A stretch of 64,000 nt of DNA from Prosthecobacter sp. (GTDB taxonomy: Bacteria > Verrucomicrobiota > Verrucomicrobiia > Verrucomicrobiales > Verrucomicrobiaceae). A model generated the notes under the pieces. The model was not told the DNA's origin, ran no database searches, and saw only the letters and a program-made list of their open reading frames with translations. Positions 28,834 through 37,900 of this stretch are shown one piece after another. The stretch spans positions 36,441 through 100,440 of the forward strand of contig JABARQ010000007.1 in NCBI GenBank assembly GCA_019186985.1. The letters are read 5' to 3'. Each line of letters starts with the position of its first letter. The stretch's first letter is position 1. The position numbers were made by a program, and so were the translations under genes.

Positions 28834-28957
28834 GCTAAAAATGGGGAAAAGGATTGAAAATGAGAGAACAAGAAAAAATGAAACGACGGCGGCATGACGC
28901 TTTCATGAAAAAGATGCCGAAAGCAGCGCCGTCCCTTCCATTTTTCCAACCGATACA

Positions 28958-28986
28958 ACCCTAAAAGAGGCGCATTTGAGGGTCAA
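28958..28986 (-). promoter_or_regulatory. Candidate sigma-70 promoter for the mre cluster
   Basis: On the minus strand TTGACC (28981-28986) and TAGGGT (28958-28963) are separated by 17 bases. The -35 matches five of six; the -10 keeps the T1, A2 and T6 positions. The transcript leader to the mreB ATG would be about 115 bases. Confidence 0.5.
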
Positions 28987-29043
28987 GGAAAGTTTCCTCC
29001 CCCCGAAAGCTGGGAAAACCGGCCAGAAGCTGGCTGTCAGCCG

Positions 29044-29394
29044 CTATTTGACTGTGTGGTTGACGATCCGGTTCTGGGAATCCAAAAGAACCCTCCTGGC
29101 TTCCAGCGGCTGATCCGACTGGCAAAAGGCCATGATCGTGACCACATGGCCGGCACTGATCAAATGTGCAGCAGCCCCATTCACGACAATCTGGCCGGAA
29201 TGAGCCGGCCCGGGGATCACATAGGTCTCCAGGCGCTGGCCTCCCGTGACCGAGGTCACCAGGACTTTTTCACCCACCCAAAGGTCCACGGCCTCCATGA
29301 GATCCTCGGGGATCGTGATGCTCCCTTCATAGTGAATGTTGGCATCGGTGACGCTGGCGCGGTGGATTTTCGATTTGAGCAGGGTTCTGAACAC
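29044..29394 (-). CDS. panD: Aspartate 1-decarboxylase
   Basis: The 116-residue product matches PanD: RTLLKSKIHRASVTDANIHY, then Gly24-Ser25, the self-cleavage site that creates the N-terminal pyruvoyl group, and VNGAAAHL and GHVVTIMAF later. It makes beta-alanine for pantothenate and coenzyme A. The start codon is GTG. It stands alone, 85 bases from the divergent deacetylase gene; no panB or panC is nearby. Confidence 0.95.
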   Translation of the reverse strand: MFRTLLKSKIHRASVTDANIHYEGSITIPEDLMEAVDLWVGEKVLVTSVTGGQRLETYVIPGPAHSGQIVVNGAAAHLISAGHVVTIMAFCQSDQPLEARRVLLDSQNRIVNHTVK

Positions 29395-29479
29395 AATTCA
29401 GAATGAGCGGGAAGAATGGGTTTGCAAGAAACTGCTGGCCTCCCTTGTTGCCATCCGTCCTTCTCAACTTCGAACCCTC

Positions 29480-30796
29480 ATGAAATCACTCCTGCCAGGC
29501 CTCCTTGCGCTTTTGGCCTGCCTGACATCCTGCAAACGCATTGAGGCCAAGCTCGACCGGCTTGCCAGGCTTGCGGGCATCACCGTCGCCCAGCCTGACA
29601 GGCCCAAGCTCGCGCCGACGGAAGAAAAGCTGACGCCGGAGCAGGAGGCCCTGGAAAGCAGGCTGAAAGGCAGCGCCGTGTTCGAAACCGCCGCCCCGGA
29701 GCCCCCCGAGCCGGCGGAAAAGCCCTTTGAGCTGAACAAGTCGTCGGTTGTCGCCATCCTTGGCTATCATGACTTCAGGGAGCGGGGCGGCAGTCCGATG
29801 ATCATCGCGGCCTCCAAGTTCAGTGAGCAGATGAAGGCCATCAAGGAATCCGGCATCCCTGTGATTCCGCTCAGTGACGTGCTCGAGTGGCGCAAGGGCA
29901 GGAAGAACATTCCCGAGGAGGCGGTTGTCATCACCATGGACGACGGCTGGGAGGGTGTTTACACCCACGCCTTTCCGGTGCTCAGGGAGCACGGATTTCC
30001 CTTCACCGTCTATCTCTACAAAAAGTACGTGAACATTGGCGGACGATCCCTGGGCTGGGAGCAGATCCGGGAGATGATGAAGCATGGATGCGAGATCGGC
30101 AGTCACAGCGTCTCGCACGAAAGCCTGCGCCAGAAGAAGGGCCGCACGCCCCAGGACCAGCAGCTCTGGCTGCTCAGCGAACTCAAGGATTCCAAGGAGT
30201 TTTTGGAAAGGAACCTGGGCGTCACCTGCACTTCCTTCGCCTATCCCTTCGGCATCTTTGACGACTCCATCACCGAGCTCTCCCTTCAGCTTGGCTATGA
30301 AACCCTGGTCACCGTCAACAATCAGAAAGTCACCTGGGACAGCCCCATGGGCAAGCTCGGCCGCTACATCATCCATGGGGAAAACGACACCAACTTCAAG
30401 CTGGCCACGAGCTTCCGCGGCCGTGGCGACGTCTCCTCCAACCGCTTCCTCACGGCATCCGCCAAGGACGCCCAGGGACAGTCCTTGATCGACCTCTCCC
30501 CGGCGCCGGACGAACTGGTCAGCGACAGGCAGCCGCTGATCAGGGCAAACCTTGCACGCCTTGGCGCCATCCTGCCGGAAACCCTCAAAATGCGCGTGGC
30601 CGGCCTCGGAGTCGTGCCCGCCCAGCTTGATGCCGCCAGCCTCGTCGTCAGCTACCGGCTGCCCACCCGGCTCCGACGCCAGGACTGCGCCGTCACCCTC
30701 AGCTTCAAGCGTGCCGCAGACCAGCCTGATGAAGTCGTCAGCTGGCGGTTCAAGGTGGATCTCCCGGCGGCTTATGTGCCGGTCAAGCTTCCCTGA
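29480..30796 (+). CDS. Lipoprotein polysaccharide deacetylase (NodB-type)
   Basis: The ATG at 29480 opens a 438-residue product whose signal peptide ends in LTSC18, a good lipobox; the longer frame upstream would run back into panD. After a charged linker, the NodB region (about 80-290) shows ILGYHDF, ITMDDGWEGVYTHAFPVLREHG (the TFDDG-type metal and base motif, with Met-Asp-Asp), IGSHSVSHESL (metal His pair) and SFAYPFG. A C-terminal beta domain (about 330-438) follows. It should deacetylate an N-acetylated polysaccharide or peptidoglycan at the envelope. Substrate is not predictable. Confidence 0.87.
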   Translation: MKSLLPGLLALLACLTSCKRIEAKLDRLARLAGITVAQPDRPKLAPTEEKLTPEQEALESRLKGSAVFETAAPEPPEPAEKPFELNKSSVVAILGYHDFRERGGSPMIIAASKFSEQMKAIKESGIPVIPLSDVLEWRKGRKNIPEEAVVITMDDGWEGVYTHAFPVLREHGFPFTVYLYKKYVNIGGRSLGWEQIREMMKHGCEIGSHSVSHESLRQKKGRTPQDQQLWLLSELKDSKEFLERNLGVTCTSFAYPFGIFDDSITELSLQLGYETLVTVNNQKVTWDSPMGKLGRYIIHGENDTNFKLATSFRGRGDVSSNRFLTASAKDAQGQSLIDLSPAPDELVSDRQPLIRANLARLGAILPETLKMRVAGLGVVPAQLDAASLVVSYRLPTRLRRQDCAVTLSFKRAADQPDEVVSWRFKVDLPAAYVPVKLP

Positions 30797-30807
30797 CAGG
30801 CCTGTCA
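30794..30807. repeat. Perfect 14-base palindrome spanning convergent stop codons
   Basis: TGACAGGCCTGTCA is a perfect palindrome covering the deacetylase stop and the end of the zinc dehydrogenase gene, with 8 bases between the genes. Without a loop or T-tract it is not a convincing terminator. Confidence 0.4.
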
Positions 30808-31800
30808 AAGGCTGGCCACGGCCTTGACCACTCCGCTGCCCGGCAGCACCAGGTCCGCCATGAGCTGCGGCAGTTCATCAAGGCCGCACCGGTGGGTGAC
30901 CCAGGGACGGGTGTCGGCCATCCCGTCGTTGATCAGCCGGATGATGCGCGGGAAGTCGGCTGAAACGGCGTTCCGGCTGGCCAGAAGGGTCAGCTCACGG
31001 CGGTGAAACAGAGGATCATCCAGCAACACCGGCTCCTTGGTGATGCCGACATAGACGATGCGCCCGGTGAAGCAAGCCAGCCTCAGGCTGCGCGCCATGG
31101 ACGCCGGATGCCCCGTGGCGTCAAAGACCACCTGGGCGGCGGGCTCGTCAGGCAGGCTTTCAACCACCCGCACCCCGGGATGATGACGGGAGACAAACTC
31201 CCGGCGCGCCTCGTTCAGCTCAAGCACGGTGATGGCGCACGGGTGCAGCCTGGCAAACTCAAGAACCGTCAGCCCGATGGGCCCGGCGCCGATGATCAGC
31301 ACATCCTCGCCCGCCTGAAGCACCGCACGGTCCACCGCATGACAGCCGATCGCCAGGGTCTCGACCAGGGCAAGCTGGTCGAAGCCCAGACCGTTTCCAG
31401 GATGAAGCCTTGCCGCCGGCAGGATCATCCGTTCACGCATAGCACCGTCACAGTGCACGCCCAGCACCTGAAGGCTTTCACAACAATTGGTTCGGCCCTG
31501 GCGGCAGGCATGGCATTCACCGCAGCTCAGGTAGGGCTCCACGGAGCAGCGGTCACCCGCCCTGACGTTCCGCACCCCCTCGCCCGTGGCGAGCACCTCC
31601 ACGCCCAGCTCATGCCCGAGGATTCGAGGACATTCAATGAACGGCATCCTGCCCAGGTAGCCGCTGATGTCGGTGCCGCAGATGCCGACCGACCGGATCC
31701 CGGCAAGCACCTCTCCTGGGCCCGGGGGGCCGGGCTCAGGCAGGTCGATGAGTTCAAGCCTGTGCGGCTCGGCAAGCTGAAGGGCCTTCATGATGATCAC
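30805..31800 (-). CDS. Zinc-dependent MDR-family alcohol/polyol dehydrogenase
   Basis: The 331-residue product is a medium-chain dehydrogenase. Cys41 in GICGTD and His63-Glu64 in GHE are catalytic zinc ligands; Cys93, Cys96, Cys99 and Cys107 form the structural zinc lobe; IGAGPIGL begins the NAD(P) Rossmann motif. Relatives act on sorbitol, threonine or sugar-acid alcohols. The GTG at 31800 overlaps the uppS stop as GTGA, suggesting coupling; an ATG at 31791 is the alternative start. Confidence 0.85.
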   Translation of the reverse strand: MIIMKALQLAEPHRLELIDLPEPGPPGPGEVLAGIRSVGICGTDISGYLGRMPFIECPRILGHELGVEVLATGEGVRNVRAGDRCSVEPYLSCGECHACRQGRTNCCESLQVLGVHCDGAMRERMILPAARLHPGNGLGFDQLALVETLAIGCHAVDRAVLQAGEDVLIIGAGPIGLTVLEFARLHPCAITVLELNEARREFVSRHHPGVRVVESLPDEPAAQVVFDATGHPASMARSLRLACFTGRIVYVGITKEPVLLDDPLFHRRELTLLASRNAVSADFPRIIRLINDGMADTRPWVTHRCGLDELPQLMADLVLPGSGVVKAVASL

Positions 31801-32510
31801 ACGCCTCCAAACCTGCGCTGCCTCTTTTCATAGGCCCGGATCGCCCTGACAAGCTCCGCACGGTCAAAGTCCGGCCAGAGCACGTCCGTGACGTAAAACT
31901 CGGTGTAGCTCAGCTGCCATAACAAAAAGTTCGACAACCGCATCTCGCCGCTGGTCCGGATCAGCAGGTCGGGGTCCGGATAGTAGCGCGTGTAAAGGTG
32001 CTTGGAGAAGACCTCGGTGTCGATCATGCCCTTGTCGAGATGGCCGCGCTCAATGCTTTCGATCAGGCTTTTGACACCGTCCACGATCTCCTCCCTGCCC
32101 CCGTAGCTGAGCGCCAGCACCAGGGTCAGGCCGCTGTTGCCGGATGTCTGCTCGATGCTGCGGTGAAGCTGCTGCTGGCAGGACTGCGGCAGGTCATGAA
32201 GGCGTCCGATGGCCTGAAGGCGGACGTTCTGCTCCATCATCTCCGGGGTCTTGGTGCGCAGGAACTGCTCAAGCAGCCTCATCAGGGCCTCGACCTCGCG
32301 TTTGGGCCTCCGCCAGTTTTCCGATGAAAATGCATAGAGGGTGAGGAACTCCACCCCCAGTTCGCCGCAGGCCTCGGTGATGGCGCGCACGCTGTCCGCC
32401 CCGCGTCGATGACCTTCGGTCCTGGGCAGCCCGCGTTCCTTGGCCCAGCGGCCGTTGCCATCCATGATGATGGCGATGTGCCGCGGGATGTTTTTCAGCT
32501 CTTCAGACAT
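31797..32510 (-). CDS. uppS: Undecaprenyl diphosphate synthase
   Basis: The 237-residue product carries the cis-prenyltransferase signatures: IIMDGNGRWA with Asp17, GHRRGADSVRAI, TLYAFSSENWRRP and the C-terminal IRTSGEMRLSNFLLWQLSYTE. It makes the C55 lipid carrier for peptidoglycan and other envelope polymers. The stop overlaps the dehydrogenase GTG. Neither cdsA nor dxr, its usual partners, is adjacent. Confidence 0.95.
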   Translation of the reverse strand: MSEELKNIPRHIAIIMDGNGRWAKERGLPRTEGHRRGADSVRAITEACGELGVEFLTLYAFSSENWRRPKREVEALMRLLEQFLRTKTPEMMEQNVRLQAIGRLHDLPQSCQQQLHRSIEQTSGNSGLTLVLALSYGGREEIVDGVKSLIESIERGHLDKGMIDTEVFSKHLYTRYYPDPDLLIRTSGEMRLSNFLLWQLSYTEFYVTDVLWPDFDRAELVRAIRAYEKRQRRFGGV

Positions 32511-32586
32511 GCTGGGCTTTTAACCTGCGGAGAAGCGGCGGCAAGGAACACCTGTCAAAAGCTTCATTTCCAGGCCCCTGGACGGA

Positions 32587-33570
32587 TCACAGCATCAGGT
32601 CGCCCTCCGCCAGCATGCTGTGCTTGGCCACATGCCCGAACTCCCGGGGCACGAGGAAGTAATGACAGACCTTTTCCGGATGTTCGAAAAGGCATGGAAG
32701 GCCGTGCCAGTGAAAGTCTGCGGCAAAGGCGGGGGCGGCCAGCCAGTTCAAACACCGTCCCAGGATCCCAGGCTCGCGGATAAGCACGCCGACGAGGGCC
32801 CAGAGCTCCTCCACCGTCTCCCGGGCCGTCCAGGACTGCACAATCTCCCAGCTTCTCAGCACACGCAGGGTGCGGCTCTCCCTCAGAAGCACGAAGGAAT
32901 GCAGGCATCCCCTGGAATCCACGGCTCCCAGAAAACGCAGCCGCTGCATCGGGGTCTCCATCTGCCAGCGCAGCAGCTCCAGGGAAACCGTTTTCTCCAG
33001 CACATCCCGCTTCATGCATGGAACCGCCAGTCCGTTGACACCGCCAAGGCCGGCCACGGTTTGAACCGAAGCATCCAGCCCGGGCCATCTGAACCTGCCT
33101 GGGACCAGCCCGGCCAGCCTGCCAAGCGGCAGCACACGCCTGGACATCCGGGTTTCCGCATGCGCCCCCATATCCTGCAGCACCTGCTGAAGCCTGGGAA
33201 CCGGCGTGGTGTGGACGATCAGCACCTGCCGCCCCATGCGCCGCATCTTCAGCAGGATGTGCAGCCCCGCCTTTGCATGCCCGGGATCCACCCGCAGCGT
33301 CGTGGCAAGCAACGCGGGCACTTCACGTCCGTTCAACATGTAGCTGGAAGGAATCGCACCCGCATAACCTACAATCTGTCCTTCCTGCCTCACGACATAG
33401 CCCCGGTGTGAATGCATGCCGGCACGCGGATTGGCATCCCACCAATGGCTGAAGCGGCGCAGCCAGCCTGCGTCATCCAGCCCGGCCCCCGCGCCACGGC
33501 CCAGATAGGACGCCAGCTCCGCGCGGGCGGACGGTGTGTCGATGTATTCCTGGACGACCGTGTCAGGCAT
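32587..33570 (-). CDS. GNAT-like acyltransferase of unknown substrate
   Basis: From the ATG at 33570 the product is 327 residues; a TTG at 33603 is possible but weaker. The N-terminal half has a GNAT-like pattern (RGYVVRQEGQIVGYAGAIPSSYMLNGREVPALLATTLRVDP followed by a helix and VLIVHTTP), where the second part repeats a similar beta pattern. No catalytic residue can be named. It might modify envelope polysaccharide, as comparable two-lobed GNAT proteins do, but the neighbours give little support. Confidence 0.6.
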   Translation of the reverse strand: MPDTVVQEYIDTPSARAELASYLGRGAGAGLDDAGWLRRFSHWWDANPRAGMHSHRGYVVRQEGQIVGYAGAIPSSYMLNGREVPALLATTLRVDPGHAKAGLHILLKMRRMGRQVLIVHTTPVPRLQQVLQDMGAHAETRMSRRVLPLGRLAGLVPGRFRWPGLDASVQTVAGLGGVNGLAVPCMKRDVLEKTVSLELLRWQMETPMQRLRFLGAVDSRGCLHSFVLLRESRTLRVLRSWEIVQSWTARETVEELWALVGVLIREPGILGRCLNWLAAPAFAADFHWHGLPCLFEHPEKVCHYFLVPREFGHVAKHSMLAEGDLML

Positions 33571-33623
33571 GATGGGGGGACGCAAACTAACGCGTCCCCT
33601 CAAAGGCTCGTAAAGGAAAACAG

Positions 33624-34823
33624 CTACAACCTGCGCACAAAGATGTTGGCGTATCCCACCGCCTGCGTCAGGTCGGAGAGCCCGATCCGGCCGGACGCCC
33701 CCATGTCCACGGTCACTTCAAAGGCCTGAGGATTCTTCTCCTGCGCCTCGCAGACCTGCACCCGGGCGCTGCCACCCTTCAGCGCTGCCTTGATCCGGTA
33801 CCAGCGGCCTGGCTGGACCTTGTCGGGCCCGAGCATGATGGGCGCCTGGCCGCCGCTGCCAAACATCACGAGGGGATGGCTGTGGCCACGGACGCAGAGC
33901 CCTGCCGCAGGCTTGGTCAGGTCGACCTTCTTCGGCAGGTTCACGTCACAGATGATCTCGACGTCGCCAAATTCCTCCTCGCTCCACAGCGCGGAGCCCG
34001 TCTGCCCCTCGGCAAGCTGAATCTGCCAGTCGGCCGTCTTCCAGCGGTCACGCGAGGTCACAGGCACCCGCCAGTTGCGGAAATCCACCCCCGTGTAGAG
34101 CGCCCGCCAGCCCTGGTCCTCCGGCGCCGTCAGCTCCGGCGTAGCGCCGGTGGAGGGCAGTTCCTTGATGCGGACGTTGCGGAATTCGACCGGCGCACCT
34201 TCCGATTCCAGCGCCAGGTAACCCTTGCGGTAGTTGCAGTTGTCGCCGCCGCTCACCACCTTGCCGTTCACGGCGAGGGTCAGCCTGCCGTTGTTTGCCT
34301 CGATCCTGTAATGATTCCATTCAGGACTTGGCCTGCTGCGATCCTCACTGGGGAAGCTTCTCTGGCCGTTGTGCTCGCCATGGGGCTCCATGGTCGCTCC
34401 ATGAATCGGAAAGACATCGCCATGGGTCGTGAACCAGCGCGGCTTGGCCGGATCGGCGTTTTTCATGTAGCCGTGATCCAGCACCTGCACCTCGATGCCG
34501 CGAAGAAACGGCACGCCCGGTGCGCTGATCGGAGTTCCCCAGATGAAGATGCCCGAATTCCCGGCGCTGGAGAGATGACGCCATTCGGCCTCCAGGATGA
34601 AGTTTTCATACTGCCGCGCCGTGCGCAAAGCTCCGGTGGGCTTGCCCGTGCAGGAAATGACGCCACCCTTGATGCTCCAGGTCTCCGGCGCGCAGTTGGC
34701 GTTCACCCAGCCATCCAGGCTGTCAGGCTGAAACATCGGCACAAAGCCGTCCTCAGCCCACAGGGCGGAGGCGGCAAGGGTCAGGCAGGAAAGCAGCAGG
34801 CGGACGGGAGCAGGACGGCACAT
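33624..34823 (-). CDS. Secreted protein with two DUF1080 (3-keto-disaccharide hydrolase) domains
   Basis: A signal peptide (to about residue 23) precedes two concanavalin-like units in 399 residues. The first (about 28-220) shows LDGWVNANCAPETWSIKGGVISCTG, GNSGIFIWG, GIEVQVLDHGY, EWNHYRIEANNGRLTLAVNGKVV and GYLALESEG, the full DUF1080 pattern. The second (about 235-399) is shorter and diverged (WRALYTGVDFRNW, WYRIKAAL). PF06439 is named for hydrolysis of 3-keto-disaccharides. It lies downstream of the giant ThuA/dehydrogenase gene on the same strand, with a 113-base gap. Confidence 0.85.
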   Translation of the reverse strand: MCRPAPVRLLLSCLTLAASALWAEDGFVPMFQPDSLDGWVNANCAPETWSIKGGVISCTGKPTGALRTARQYENFILEAEWRHLSSAGNSGIFIWGTPISAPGVPFLRGIEVQVLDHGYMKNADPAKPRWFTTHGDVFPIHGATMEPHGEHNGQRSFPSEDRSRPSPEWNHYRIEANNGRLTLAVNGKVVSGGDNCNYRKGYLALESEGAPVEFRNVRIKELPSTGATPELTAPEDQGWRALYTGVDFRNWRVPVTSRDRWKTADWQIQLAEGQTGSALWSEEEFGDVEIICDVNLPKKVDLTKPAAGLCVRGHSHPLVMFGSGGQAPIMLGPDKVQPGRWYRIKAALKGGSARVQVCEAQEKNPQAFEVTVDMGASGRIGLSDLTQAVGYANIFVRRL

Positions 34824-34936
34824 GGTGAATCGGGCGGATAGTAACGCACTTCGGCAGCGCCTCCATGCAAAGGACTTTGCCGCCCCGGCATGAATCAGGC
34901 GGCTCGATTCTCACCTTCCGCAGAGGGCGCTTGGAC

Positions 34937-37900
34937 TCACTTGCCTGCCGCCCATTTCACGGCATTCGAAAGCAGCCTCCGGTAGGACGGCAGGTCGTGG
35001 GTGCGGGCGTCATGCCCCAGGGCGATGCCGACGATCCGGGCTTGAGGGTGCCTGGTGATCCAGACGCTGGGGTGCGGCTTCTGGTACTTGTCGCTGTTGC
35101 TGGTCTCGGCGAGGACTTCGATGGCGGCTGTTCCTTCGGGGACTCCCTCAGCATTCACATAGTAGAGCTCGTCCTCGACCGTGAAGCTCGCAGGCAGGCC
35201 GGCCATGACGGGATGATCCGCCTTGAGGGCTTTCACATCGAAAGGATGAATCTTGTCGTGGCCACGGGCGCCGCCGCCGACGATTTGGGCGTTCAGCTCC
35301 GGCCAGGAGGCGAAGCCATACCAGGTGCCGGGATGCAGCATGATGACGCCCTTCCCTGCTCCAGCGAAGTCCATCAACGCTTTTCGATAGGCGGCCGTGT
35401 CGAAGAACTTCCGGTTCACGCTGATCACGGCCACGTCGGCGTTTTTCAGCTCGGCGGCGGCCTGGTCGCGGTCCTCGGTGTAATGAACGGTGAAGCCGGC
35501 GGCTTTGAGCGTGGCGACGTCGGCGGTGCCGAAGAAGTCCTTGAAGTTGTGCGAGGAACCGCCGCCGATGACGAGGACGCGTGTCTTGCCGGCCTCCCAG
35601 TTCACGGGCGAGGTTGGAACGAGCGGGCCATCGCCTTTGCCGCCTTCTTTGGGGCCGGTTTCGGGGCCTTGCGCGGCCTTGGCCTTGCCTTTGCCCCGCG
35701 CAGGTGGCTGCGGGCGCTCGGAGGCATCGGCGCTCAGCGGCGCGGGGCCTTTGCCTTCGATGTCGGCCGTGATGGCGATGATGACCGGAGGCGTTTTGTT
35801 TCCGGCGGGACTTTCGAGGATCAGGGTCTTCGCGACGGCTTTCTTCGTGAGTTCGAGCGTGAGGAGGCGCGGCTCCTGGCCGTCGGCGAGGCCTTCGATG
35901 CCTTTGGAGCCGGGGACTTCGACGGGGCGGATGTAATCGCTGAAGTGGATGCCGTTGAGGAAGGTGAATTCCTCCTTCTCGCCGCCTTCATAGACGACGG
36001 TGGCTTTGAGCGCGGGCGCCTCGTCCTGCACGGCGGGCCAGCCCCAGCCGGAGACGCCGCTAAGGAGTTGCAGACGCTTCGCGGCGACGTTGATGGCCAC
36101 CTCGGCCTTCGCGGGGAAGGTCTGCGAGTGGTTGTCTTTGCCGGGTCCGCCTTTGAGCACGATCAAATTCGCGCCGGTGGAGCTTTTCGCGGGGTCCTGG
36201 ATAAAAAAGGGCACGCCCTCGACCTTCACGTTGCCGAACTTGGTGAGCTTCACGCGGCCGCCTTCGGGTTTCGCGCTGGCGAAGACGCCGTCGCGGCTGT
36301 CGGCGGTGAAGGCGTCGGCGAGGTGGAGGATGCGGAACTGCTTCATCGCATCGCCGCAGATGAAGGCGAGGATGTCGCGCAGCGGCTCGGGGCCGAGCGC
36401 GTCGAGGCCTTCCGGCATAAGGCTGCGGCGGGTGTTTTCGCGCTTGTCGATGTCGCTCTTCGCGATCTCGCGCACGCCGATCTGCGTGGCGAGCGTGACG
36501 GTGGCGCTGTTTTCACTGGTGACGACGCCGACGAGCGTCTCGCCCTTCTTCGTGGTGATGTTGAAGGCCCAGAAGCTGGGATCGACCTCGCGGTTCGGAT
36601 CGACGATGTGCACGAGCAGCTCGGCCGGACCATGCGCGCCCATGCCATCGAGCGGCGGGCCGACGGCGACACCGATGTCGCCCAGTTTGTGGCAGATGGC
36701 GCAGGCGGCGGTGAAGAGCATTTTGCCCTGCGCGGTGTTTCCGGGCTTCTCGACCTCCGGCGTGAGTTTGGCGATGATGGCGTCCTTCGCGGCGTTGTTG
36801 ACCTTGAAGAGGTCGTTCGCGCGTTTGGCGATCTGTTTGTTCGGATGCGAGCGCAGGCGTGCGACATCGCCGGGGGCGAAAATCGCGCGGTCGATGCTCC
36901 CGGCCTTCACGGCGTCGAGCAGGGCTCCGGTGGCCTCGGGGCGTTTGAGCATGGATTCGAAGGCTTGAGTTTGTTGTTCACGCTTCAGCGTGCCAAAAGC
37001 GGGCACGATGGCCTCCACGCCTCCGCTTTCGTCCAACGCGGCCACGATGGCGCTTTGCAGTGCCGCAGGCACTTCCGGACGAGCTAAAGCTCGAACAACG
37101 TACTCCTGCGAAGCACCTCCGACGGCCACAAGGCCCTTGGCAGCACTCACTCGTGCCTCCACCGGCGCGGCGTTGTCGGAAAGCGTGGCGCTGAGCTTGT
37201 CGAGCTGCGCTTTGACCTCGGCAGCGAGCACACCGCCTTTGTCCCACTTCGTCACGAGCGGCAACGTGGCTGCGGCGAGCGAAGGCTGGTCGAGAAGCTT
37301 CTTCAAAGCCTCCGTGAGCGCCGGAGACATCGCGGGAGTTTCATTCATGCTCGTGGCGATGCCACGAAGGATCGCGTTCTTCACCGGATCAGCCTTCGCA
37401 TCGGCGTTGGCGCAGACGGTGATGAGTTTTTCGGCATTCGCGGGCAGCGCTGCGGGAAGAAGGGCGCTGACAAAGGACGGAAGGGACTCAAAGGACGGAA
37501 GCGACAAGGCTGCGGCGATGACTTCAGCAGGTTTGTCGGCTGCGGCGGCGATGAGAGCGCTGCGGGTCCAGTCATCTTTGGCCGCGGCGAAGTCCTGGAG
37601 GAGCTTGTCGGCGTTCGCGGCTTGTTTGGCGGCTTCGTAGGCCCGCAGGGCTTGGCTGCCTTGGGCACCTTTGGACTCCGGCTTGTTGCGATACGCGGTG
37701 GCGGCGGGCGATTTCGCCTCCTTGTGCTGCACCTTCCAGATGCGGCCGTAGTAGTGGTCACGGTCGGGGCGGACGGCGGCGTTGGCGGGGCCGTGGGTGG
37801 GACCGCGGGTGTCGTTGTGAATGACGGCCTGATTGCAGAAATCGACGATGTAGAGCGCACCATCGGGACCGACGCGATTCTCGATGGGGCGGAACCACAG

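Noticed and set aside
34865..37087. 740-codon plus-strand frame inside the giant ThuA gene
   Set aside because: Antisense to a protein with clear domains; low-complexity Gly/Ala/Asp composition typical of reverse-frame reading.
35000..37700. Apparent change of base pattern (many CG-rich triplets) inside the giant gene, a possible sign of transfer
   Set aside because: Read in the real frame the codons are GCC/GAC/CTC-type like the neighbours, so the impression came from the wrong strand.
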